Positions 16,622-24,164 of a stretch of DNA of 64,000 nucleotides are shown here, piece after piece (positions within the stretch are counted from its first letter, which is position 1; the number at the start of each line of letters is the position of its first letter). Origin of the DNA: Halomonas alkaliantarctica (GTDB lineage: Bacteria; Pseudomonadota; Gammaproteobacteria; Pseudomonadales; Halomonadaceae). The notes beneath the pieces are model-generated. The model saw only the letters and a list, made by a program, of their open reading frames with translations. It did no database searches and had not been told where the DNA came from. The stretch is from positions 3,410,001 through 3,474,000 of the forward strand of contig NZ_CP122961.1 in the NCBI RefSeq assembly GCF_029854215.1, read 5' to 3'. The translations under genes and the position numbers were made by a program.

Positions 16622-17647
16622 ATGAAAACCGTACGCTTTGTTGCTCCGATGGCAGCGATGATGGTGGGCGCTACGTTTGCCGGTCAGGTGGTGGCAGACG
16701 AGCTCAACCTTTACTCCGCACGCCACTACGACACTGACGAACGTCTTTACGATGCGTTCACCGAAGAGACCGGCATCGAAGTTAACATCCTTGAAGGTGA
16801 CTCAGACCAGCTGATTGAGCGTATTCAGCGTGAAGGCGTGGCTAGCCCTGCAGACATCATGCTGACCGTCGATGCAGGCCGTCTATGGCGCGCCGAAGAT
16901 GAAGGCATCTTCCAGAGCGTCGAGTCGGACGTTCTCAACGAGCGCCTGCCTGAAGCCATGCGCCACCCTGACGGCCTGTGGTTCGGCTTTAGTCAGCGCG
17001 CCCGGGTTATTTTCTATAATCGCGAAAACTTCGATCCAAGCCAGATCTCTAGCTACGAAGATCTTGCCGATCCACAGTTTGAAGGCAAGGTGTGCATCCG
17101 CTCTTCCAACAATATTTATAACCAGTCACTGCTGGCCGCAATGATCGAGCACCACGGTGAAGAGGGTGCCGAAGAGTGGGCCCAGGGCGTGGTCAATAAC
17201 ATGGCGCGCGACCCCGAAGGCGGTGACACCGACCAAATTCTCGGCGTTGCCAGCGGCGAGTGCGACATCGCAGTGGCTAACCACTACTACTATGTTCGCC
17301 TGCTAAAATCCGACGACGACGCCGAGCGTGAAGCGGCCCGTAAAGTGGGTATTATTTTTCCCAATCAGGATGACCGCGGCACCCACGTTAACGTTGGCGG
17401 CGCCGGTGTAGTAGAAGGCGCACCTAACCGCGACAACGCCGTACGCTTCCTTGAATACCTGGCCTCAGACACTGCCCAGGAAATCTTTGCCTCCGGCAAC
17501 AATGAGTTCCCGGTGGTTGAGGGCATCAAGAAAGACCCCGTGCTGGAATCCTGGGGCAACTTCAAAACGGATGAAGTGAACATCAGCGTGCTGGGTGAGA
17601 ACAACCCTGAAGCGATCCGCATTTTTGATCGTGTCGGCTGGCGTTAA
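16622..17647 (+). CDS. fbpA: Iron(III) ABC transporter substrate-binding protein (FbpA/FutA type)
   Basis: A 341-residue periplasmic protein with a Sec signal peptide ending around VVADE. The start at 16622 has AAGGA 8 bp upstream; ATG at 16613 overlaps that site. Family signatures are LNLYSARHYDTDE, SPADIMLTVDAGRLW, FSQRARVIFYNRE and, near the C-terminus, ANHYYYVR with adjacent Tyr residues that usually bind ferric iron, as in FutA/FbpA. Transcription is probably iron-regulated through the palindrome just upstream. A shared terminator follows. Confidence 0.92.
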   Translation: MKTVRFVAPMAAMMVGATFAGQVVADELNLYSARHYDTDERLYDAFTEETGIEVNILEGDSDQLIERIQREGVASPADIMLTVDAGRLWRAEDEGIFQSVESDVLNERLPEAMRHPDGLWFGFSQRARVIFYNRENFDPSQISSYEDLADPQFEGKVCIRSSNNIYNQSLLAAMIEHHGEEGAEEWAQGVVNNMARDPEGGDTDQILGVASGECDIAVANHYYYVRLLKSDDDAEREAARKVGIIFPNQDDRGTHVNVGGAGVVEGAPNRDNAVRFLEYLASDTAQEIFASGNNEFPVVEGIKKDPVLESWGNFKTDEVNISVLGENNPEAIRIFDRVGWR

Positions 17648-17689
17648 GCCCCAGTCCGCTTTAAGGAAAAATACTTAGCAATTGCTAAA

Positions 17690-17717
17690 AACACCCGCAG
17701 CCAGGCCGCGGGTGTTT
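17690..17717. terminator. Bidirectional terminator between fbpA and cydC
   Basis: Stem ACACCCGC / GCGGGTGT, A-rich on the left and T-rich on the right, lying between convergent genes. Confidence 0.85.
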
Positions 17718-17721
17718 TTTA

Positions 17722-19461
17722 TTATAGTGCTACAGTTGCTGGCACAGGCGGGGAGCTCTTTAGACGGCCATCTTCCTGCATATAAAGGCTACGCACTTGG
17801 TTGGCAGGCAGTTCCAGGGGCACATGGCTTACAATAACCACTATCCCGCCCCCGGCACGGCGCACAAGACTGGCTACCACATGGCGCCGGGTCATCGCGT
17901 CCAACCCGGCAAACGGCTCGTCAAGCAGCAGAATGGGCCGCCGTGACAGCAGCACGCGCGCTAATGCAATACGCCGCGCCTGCCCACCGGAAACGGCAGT
18001 GCCATACTCGCCCAAAGGCGTCTGTAGGCCTTGAGGTAACCCTTGAGCCCAAGCGCCCAGAGCCAAATCATCAAGAACGCTCCACAGCTCACTCTCACTG
18101 GCATAACGATCACCCAGACGTAGGTTTTCCGCCAGACTCATGTCAAACAAATCCCACTGCTGGGGCAGGTAGCCGACGGCATTGTGCATTGACCACTGCT
18201 CAATGGGATGGCCGTTAAGACAACACTGCCCGGACAGCGGCAGCAACTCACCGGCTAGTACCTGCAACAAAGTCGATTTGCCACACCCCGAGGGGCCATG
18301 CAAACAGAGTATTTCCCCGCTTTTCAACGCCAGGCTGATACGCTGCGGCCCCACCAGTGCACCGGGCAGGCGCGCGGTTAATTGGCTGACATTTAGATGC
18401 CAGGTTAGCGGTGTGGCTTCAGCCTTCTCAATGGTGGTTTGCGCCCTTGGCAGCCCTTCCACCAAGGCATTGAGGCGGTTCCGTGCGGCAAGGCTCGCGC
18501 CCAAGGCAAGAAAACTATGCGTCAGTGGTGACAACATTTCCCCTAATGCCAGGATCGACAAGACGGCGGCTAACAGCATTGGCACCGTCAAATGGCTGGC
18601 CGCTAACAGCGCTTCGGCCTGCCATAGCACACTAACGATGGCACCTCCCAGCGCCACCTGCTGTAACGCGGTGGTCAGGCTCGCAAGTAGTTGCTGGCGT
18701 TCCTGATGCGCCAGATAGTCTGCGTCCCGTTTTTTTACTCGCTGGGCCATCTCTTGCCATCGCCCCCACAGCACTAATGAGGTAATAGCGGCCAAGGGCT
18801 CAATCAGCGCCACCCGACGACGCTCAGCAAGGTCGGCCCCCTGACGTGCCTGATCGATACCACGCCATAACGCCAATAACGGCAACCCTAGCCAAGCTAA
18901 CAGCACTCCCGGCAAAGCAGCCCACATCAGCGTGCCACTCAGCCAGTAGAGTCCTGCCATAACCACCACTACCATTAGCCCGGCCCAGCCCCAGGGCAGC
19001 AACGCCCGCAAGACCACCTGATCAAGCTGGTCTATATCGGTCACAAGGCGATGCATAGCGTTAGCCGTACCGTGGTGAGAAGGACTGGAAGCGTTCTGCA
19101 ATAACGGTTTTTTCCCCAGTGCCATGAACAATCGGCAACGCAGATCATTCAGCAATCCTAGCGCTGCATCATGGGAGGCCAAGCGCTCACCGTAGCGCCC
19201 GGCTGTGCGTACAATGGCACACAGACGAATCAGCGCTGCGGGGCGAAAATAGTCGAACCCGAAGGCGGTCGCCGTCACCGTGCCGGCAACCGCCGCCGCG
19301 GTAATAAACCAACCCGAGATAGCTAGCAAGCCAATGACAGCTAGCAGCGTGGCGGCGCCTAGCAAGAACGCCAGTGACCACCCGCCGCGACGCAGCAACA
19401 GCAAATCACGCAGCCGGACAGTGGGAGGTTGTTCTGCAGAGGGTGTCTTGTTTAGCAGCAT
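17722..19461 (-). CDS. cydC: Thiol/heme ABC exporter subunit CydC
   Basis: A 579-residue half-transporter: six membrane helices, then an ATPase domain with Walker A HGPSGCGKSTLL, signature VSGGQARRIALARVL and Walker B ILLLDEPFAGLD. The stretch FGFDYFRPAALIRLCAIVRT is characteristic of CydC. With CydD it exports glutathione and cysteine and binds heme; it is needed to assemble cytochrome bd. Its start overlaps the cydD stop by about 10 bp, so the pair is translationally coupled. Confidence 0.93.
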   Translation of the reverse strand: MLLNKTPSAEQPPTVRLRDLLLLRRGGWSLAFLLGAATLLAVIGLLAISGWFITAAAVAGTVTATAFGFDYFRPAALIRLCAIVRTAGRYGERLASHDAALGLLNDLRCRLFMALGKKPLLQNASSPSHHGTANAMHRLVTDIDQLDQVVLRALLPWGWAGLMVVVVMAGLYWLSGTLMWAALPGVLLAWLGLPLLALWRGIDQARQGADLAERRRVALIEPLAAITSLVLWGRWQEMAQRVKKRDADYLAHQERQQLLASLTTALQQVALGGAIVSVLWQAEALLAASHLTVPMLLAAVLSILALGEMLSPLTHSFLALGASLAARNRLNALVEGLPRAQTTIEKAEATPLTWHLNVSQLTARLPGALVGPQRISLALKSGEILCLHGPSGCGKSTLLQVLAGELLPLSGQCCLNGHPIEQWSMHNAVGYLPQQWDLFDMSLAENLRLGDRYASESELWSVLDDLALGAWAQGLPQGLQTPLGEYGTAVSGGQARRIALARVLLSRRPILLLDEPFAGLDAMTRRHVVASLVRRAGGGIVVIVSHVPLELPANQVRSLYMQEDGRLKSSPPVPATVAL

Positions 19462-21188
19462 GCGACGGCCTCTTTCGATGACAACTCAATTTGCCGATCG
19501 ACCCACTCCAACCCCGCCGACTCGTGACTGACAATAATCACGCTGCGCCCGCGGCTAAGCTTGCCGATCAATGCATTGAGTTGCCAAGCGGCCTCCGGAT
19601 CAAGATGGGCCGTGGGCTCATCGAATAGCCATAGCGCTGCGTCGCGAAGCAGCAACTGCGCCAACCCCAAACGTTGTAGCTGGCCACCGGAGAGACCCTG
19701 TCCGCGCTCGCCCAACGACGTGGCAAGCCCATTGCCACGAAGCAGAATCGACCACAGGCCGACCAGAGTCAGAACCTCAATGAGCTCTTCGTCCGTTTTA
19801 TCCGGGGCCGCCAAGCGCAAGTTCTCTGCAATGCTGCCGGACTGGATCGGCGGTTGCTGACTCAGGTAGCCAAGCTGGCATTGCCAAGCGTCTCGGGGCC
19901 ACTCACTCAGTTCGCATCCCTTAGCCTTCAGACTGCCCTGATAGGCAATAAAACCCAACAATGCCTGCAAAAAGCTCGACTTTCCCACTCCGCTTTCCCC
20001 TTGCACCAACAGTCGCTCGCCTGCTGCCAGCGTCAGGTTAAGCGGTGCCAGCCGTAAACGACCACCCTCACCCATGACACTCAGCGCGCGGCACTCTAAC
20101 GCGAACGACCCGACGCTGACGGCGGCCGGATATAGCGATGCCCCTTGAGGCTGCCAGGTGTCGGCTTTGAGCAGCGGCGCCAATGCCTGCATGGCGCCCA
20201 CAGCCTCTGCCCGGGCATGGTAGTCGGTACCCAATTGGCGAAGCGGCGCATAGAATTCTGGCGCCAGCAGTAAAATAAACAGCGCCCCCTGGTAGGGTAC
20301 CGGCACCTCTGCTTTCGCCCAGGGCAACAGGCCAAGCAGCCCTAAGCCGAGATAAAGCGCCACCAAGGCAATCGCCAGCGCGGCAAAAAACTCCAATACC
20401 GCGCTGGATAGAAAGGCAAGCCTTAGAACCCGCATGGTACGCCCACGGTAAGCATCACTCGCCTGGGCGACCTGGGTCTCTGCCTGGTCCGTTGCGCCCA
20501 TGCGTTGCAGCGTGGCCATCCCCCGAACCAGGTCGAGGAAGCGGCCTCCCATACGCGCTAACGCCGTGAACTGCTGTTGACTAGCCCCCGCTGCAGCACG
20601 CCCGACAAGAATCATGAACAGCGGCACCAACGGCGCGGTCATTAGCATCAATCCAGCCGCCAACGGACTATGTAGCGCTACCACCGCGGCTATCAGGCAT
20701 GGCACCAGTACCGCGAGCAGACGCTGTACCCAATAGCGGCTAATGTAGCCGTCCAGGGCGTCCACCTGCTCCAGCACTTGGGTGGCCAAGGCACCATCAC
20801 TGCCAAATTGGCGCCTAATTGGCCCCAATCGCCCAAGCTGCTCAAGTAACTGGCTGCGTAACGAATCTCGGGCACGCAGGCTGGCCTGCCGAGACAGCCG
20901 CTCACGGCCAGCGTGTAGGAAAGGGCGTAGCACCATACAAATGGCCAGTCCTGCTAGCAAAACCGGCGAGGGAGCCTGAGACGCCCCACCCTGCCAAAAC
21001 AGCAACCAATGATGGAAAAGTTTGGCCAGCAGCCAACACTGGGCAATCAGCAGCACCACGCCGCTCATCGCCAGCAGCGCGGCGCCACGCAACCGCCAGC
21101 GTTGAGCGGCGAGGCAGCGGTTTAGCAACTGCCTCGCGTCATTGGCTTCAGTCGCTCCGCTCATGCTCGGATTCGCCTTCATAGCCAT
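19452..21188 (-). CDS. cydD: Thiol/heme ABC exporter subunit CydD
   Basis: A half-transporter of up to 578 residues: N-terminal membrane domain and ATPase with Walker A QGESGVGKSSFL, signature LSGGQLQRLGLAQLL and Walker B LWLFDEPTAHLD. It is the partner of CydC. The exact start is uncertain: codons at 21188, 21182 and 21164 are all in frame, and all lie inside the cydX coding sequence in another frame, so an overlap of at least 17 bp with cydX is unavoidable unless a downstream start is used. It follows cydABX in one operon. Confidence 0.9.
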   Translation of the reverse strand: MAMKANPSMSGATEANDARQLLNRCLAAQRWRLRGAALLAMSGVVLLIAQCWLLAKLFHHWLLFWQGGASQAPSPVLLAGLAICMVLRPFLHAGRERLSRQASLRARDSLRSQLLEQLGRLGPIRRQFGSDGALATQVLEQVDALDGYISRYWVQRLLAVLVPCLIAAVVALHSPLAAGLMLMTAPLVPLFMILVGRAAAGASQQQFTALARMGGRFLDLVRGMATLQRMGATDQAETQVAQASDAYRGRTMRVLRLAFLSSAVLEFFAALAIALVALYLGLGLLGLLPWAKAEVPVPYQGALFILLLAPEFYAPLRQLGTDYHARAEAVGAMQALAPLLKADTWQPQGASLYPAAVSVGSFALECRALSVMGEGGRLRLAPLNLTLAAGERLLVQGESGVGKSSFLQALLGFIAYQGSLKAKGCELSEWPRDAWQCQLGYLSQQPPIQSGSIAENLRLAAPDKTDEELIEVLTLVGLWSILLRGNGLATSLGERGQGLSGGQLQRLGLAQLLLRDAALWLFDEPTAHLDPEAAWQLNALIGKLSRGRSVIIVSHESAGLEWVDRQIELSSKEAVACC

Positions 21189-21267
21189 TCACTTCAAGCC
21201 ACATGGCGTTAAGAATGCTGACGGTGGCCGCCAGCGTGACACCCAAAATCCAGGCGAAATACCACAT
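21148..21267 (-). CDS. cydX: Cytochrome bd oxidase small subunit CydX
   Basis: A 39-residue single-helix protein beginning MWYFAWILGVTLAATVSILN and ending in an acidic tail (EGESEHERSD). The MWYFAWILG start is diagnostic of CydX, which stabilises the heme region of CydAB. AGGAGG lies about 8 bp before the start. It sits 12 bp after cydB and its 3' end overlaps the 5' end of cydD in another frame. Confidence 0.92.
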   Translation of the reverse strand: MWYFAWILGVTLAATVSILNAMWLEVNGYEGESEHERSD

Positions 21268-21279
21268 ACGATCCCCTCC

Positions 21280-22416
21280 TCAATAAAGCGCTTTGTCGTT
21301 ATCACGAATGAACTGCTCATTCAGACGACCGCGCATGACCCAATAACTCCAGGCGGTATAGAGCAGTATCAGCGGCACGAAGATGCACACCACCACGAAC
21401 ATAATCTTGAGCGTTAGCTCGCTCGCCGTGGCATCCCACATGGTCAGGCTATGGTTAGGGTTGAGCGACGATGGCATCACGAAGGGGAACATCGTCACAC
21501 CCGTGGTGACCACCACCATGGCCATAGCCACCGCTGAGCTGGTAAATGCCAGCGCATGGCGTCCCAGTTTCATGGTCAGCGCACAGAGCACAAACCCTAC
21601 TACGCCCAGTACGGGCAGTAGCCACAACAGTGGGAAGCGGTTGTAGTTGGTCATCCAGCCGCCAGCACTGACCGCCACGATTTTGCCGGTGGTATCGTTG
21701 TACCCCTGGGTATCGATCACGCTGGTTACCTGGTAGCCATCAATTCCCCATAGCAGCCAAATCCCACCCAGCACGAACAGTGCCGCGCACACCAGTGCTG
21801 TCAGGCTGCCGATGGCCGCACTACGACGGCGCAGTTCGCCCTCGGTTTTGAGCTGCAGCCAGGCCGCTCCGTGGGTGACGAACATGAGCAGGCTTAAAAG
21901 CCCAGCTAACAGCGCAAACGGATTCAATAGCCCCAGCAAGCCACCCTGATACTCCAAGCGCAGGTAATCATCGAACAGAAAGGGAACGCCCTGAAGAAGG
22001 TTGCCAAAGGCAACACCAAAGATCAGCGCGGGAACGGCCGAACCGATCGTCAGCCCCCAGTCCCAGCGGCTGCGCCAGTTGGGATTGTCCAACTTGGAGC
22101 GGTAATCGAACGCCAAGGGCCGCAGGAACAGCGCAAACAGCGTTAGCATCAAGGCGAAATAGAAGCCGTTGAAAGCCGTTGCGTAAACCGGTGGCCAGGC
22201 GGCAAACAGTGCTCCCCCGGCGGTCACCAGCCAGACCTGATTGCCGTCCCAGTGAGGCGCCATGGAGTTGATCATTACCCGGCGCTCTTCATCGCCACGC
22301 CCGACTATTTTGAGCAAGGTGGCAACGCCCATATCAAACCCATCGGTGACTGCGAAGCCAATCAACAGCACGCCGATCAGCACCCACCAGACAAACCTAA
22401 GTGTTTCGTAGTCCAT
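21280..22416 (-). CDS. cydB: Cytochrome bd ubiquinol oxidase subunit II
   Basis: A 378-residue inner-membrane protein with about nine helices, close to E. coli CydB in length. Segments YETLRFVWWVLIGVLLIGFA, DGFDMG and INSMAPHWDGNQVWL are typical. Three consecutive ATG codons occur (22422, 22419, 22416); the third is 7 bp from GGGAGG and is preferred. The first overlaps the cydA stop. The protein forms the cytochrome bd complex with CydA and CydX, reducing oxygen to water at low oxygen tension. Confidence 0.93.
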   Translation of the reverse strand: MDYETLRFVWWVLIGVLLIGFAVTDGFDMGVATLLKIVGRGDEERRVMINSMAPHWDGNQVWLVTAGGALFAAWPPVYATAFNGFYFALMLTLFALFLRPLAFDYRSKLDNPNWRSRWDWGLTIGSAVPALIFGVAFGNLLQGVPFLFDDYLRLEYQGGLLGLLNPFALLAGLLSLLMFVTHGAAWLQLKTEGELRRRSAAIGSLTALVCAALFVLGGIWLLWGIDGYQVTSVIDTQGYNDTTGKIVAVSAGGWMTNYNRFPLLWLLPVLGVVGFVLCALTMKLGRHALAFTSSAVAMAMVVVTTGVTMFPFVMPSSLNPNHSLTMWDATASELTLKIMFVVVCIFVPLILLYTAWSYWVMRGRLNEQFIRDNDKALY

Positions 22417-22418
22417 CA

Positions 22419-23990
22419 TCATGCCTCCCGTGTGGGGGTTGGGATTGGATAGTCAGCGTCGGCGTCATCCTCCAGGTAACCGCTGCCGGAAGGCCCCTTG
22501 CGAGCAAAGTGCTGCATCAACCACATTTCGATGATGACGAAAGTGGTGTAGAGGACACCAATGGCAATCAGCGTGGTGAGCACCTGTTCAGCCGTCAGAC
22601 TGGAAATGGCCAGATGTACCGGTAGGATCTCGCCGATGGCCCAGGGCTGGCGTCCATACTCGGCCACGAACCAGCCCGCCTCACAGGCAATCCAAGGCAG
22701 CGGCAGGCTAAACAGTGCGAAGCGAAGTAGCCAGCGGGACTTCTCTGGCTGACGACGTACGCTATGCCAGAAGGCCAGCGCAAACAGCAACAGCATGCTA
22801 AACCCTGCGGCTACCATGGCCCGAAAAGACCAGAAAAGCGGCCAAACTTTGGGGATCGACGCTTCAACGGCTTGATCAATTTCCGCGGCGGAGGCATTGG
22901 CCACATCGTCGCTATAGGCGCTAAGCAGTAGCCCATAGCCAAGATCGCGGCGCACGTCCTCGAACCGGGCCATGTCTCCTTCGCTCCCTTCATCACTGCG
23001 CAGCCGCTGCATGAGAGCATAGGCTTCCTGGCCATTGATGATACGTTCGCGGTGTTCCTCCTTAAGCTCGCGAATGCCCATCACTTCGGTATCCAGCGAG
23101 CGCGTGGCGATCAAGCCCATCACGCCCGGTATGCGAACGGCGAAGTCGGTATGCTGTTGCGCCTCGTTGGGTAGCCCGAACAGCGTGAAGGCTGCCGGCG
23201 CGGGATGGGTTTGCCACTCTGCTTCGATGGCCGCCAGCTTGACCTTCTGCACGTCCCCCAGCTCATAGCCGGACTCATCGCCCAGCACAATGACCGATAG
23301 TGCGCTGGCCAACCCGAAGGCAGACGCAATCGCGAAACTGCGCCGGGCAAAGGCAACCTCGCGGCCCTTGAGCAGGTACCAACTTGAAATCGCCAGCACG
23401 AAAACCGCGCCGGTGACGTAGCCCGCCGACACGGTATGCACGAATTTGACTTGGGCAACGGGGTTGAGCAGCACTTCAGCAAAGCTGACCAACTCCATAC
23501 GCATGGTGGCAAGATTGAGCTCCGACCCTACCGGATGTTGCATCCAGCCATTGGCAACCAGAATCCATAGGGCCGACATATTGGTCGCCAGCGCCATCAG
23601 CCAGGTAACCGCCAGATGCTTCTGTTTTGACAGGCGATCCCAGCCGAAAAAGAACAGCCCGACCAGCGTCGATTCAAGGAAGAACGCCATCAAGGCTTCT
23701 ATCGCCAGCGGCGCACCGAAAATATCGCCGACATAGTGAGAGTAGTACGACCAGTTGGTGCCGAACTGAAACTCCATGGCGATGCCGGTGGTGACCCCCA
23801 GCGCAAAGTTAATACCAAATAGCTTGCCCCAGAACTTGGTCATCTGACGATAAATGGTTCTGCCGGTCATCACATAGACTGACTCCATGATCGCCAGCAG
23901 TATCGACAGTCCTAGCGTTAAAGGTACAAACAGGAAATGCACCATCGCCGTAAAGGCGAACTGCAACCTGGATAATTCAACAATGTCCAT
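22419..23990 (-). CDS. cydA: Cytochrome bd ubiquinol oxidase subunit I
   Basis: A 523-residue subunit carrying hemes b558, b595 and d. ATG at 23990 has GGGAG 6 bp upstream and gives the usual N-terminus MDIVELSRLQFAFTAMVHFL, with His18 as the likely heme ligand (His19 in E. coli). Other markers are HTVSAGYVTGA, the quinol-binding loop and EYGRQPWAIGEILP. Length indicates the long Q-loop subfamily. A longer upstream frame to 24032 lacks a ribosome site. An FNR/ANR-type site lies about 120 bp upstream. Confidence 0.94.
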   Translation of the reverse strand: MDIVELSRLQFAFTAMVHFLFVPLTLGLSILLAIMESVYVMTGRTIYRQMTKFWGKLFGINFALGVTTGIAMEFQFGTNWSYYSHYVGDIFGAPLAIEALMAFFLESTLVGLFFFGWDRLSKQKHLAVTWLMALATNMSALWILVANGWMQHPVGSELNLATMRMELVSFAEVLLNPVAQVKFVHTVSAGYVTGAVFVLAISSWYLLKGREVAFARRSFAIASAFGLASALSVIVLGDESGYELGDVQKVKLAAIEAEWQTHPAPAAFTLFGLPNEAQQHTDFAVRIPGVMGLIATRSLDTEVMGIRELKEEHRERIINGQEAYALMQRLRSDEGSEGDMARFEDVRRDLGYGLLLSAYSDDVANASAAEIDQAVEASIPKVWPLFWSFRAMVAAGFSMLLLFALAFWHSVRRQPEKSRWLLRFALFSLPLPWIACEAGWFVAEYGRQPWAIGEILPVHLAISSLTAEQVLTTLIAIGVLYTTFVIIEMWLMQHFARKGPSGSGYLEDDADADYPIPTPTREA

Positions 23991-24106
23991 GAGTGACTCC
24001 CGATGGATAGCATAAACACCCCCTCGCCCCACCGGTAAGCCACTTATTGGCGCTCACCCAGGTAAAGCGATGGGTATAAGGTTATGCCTCCACCCGAGTC
24101 AAGAAT

Positions 24107-24120
24107 TTGATCCCGGTCAA
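24107..24120 (-). promoter_or_regulatory. FNR/ANR-type site upstream of cydA
   Basis: TTGATCCCGGTCAA matches the FNR consensus TTGAT-N4-ATCAA in 9 of 10 defined positions. Reading toward cydA, a -10-like TTATAC lies about 35 bp downstream of its centre, which suits activation from a class II position. This would induce the bd oxidase under low oxygen. Confidence 0.6.
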
Positions 24121-24164
24121 CTCCTTATCGGTGCACAGCGTAGTTGCGACAAAATGCCCGTCCT

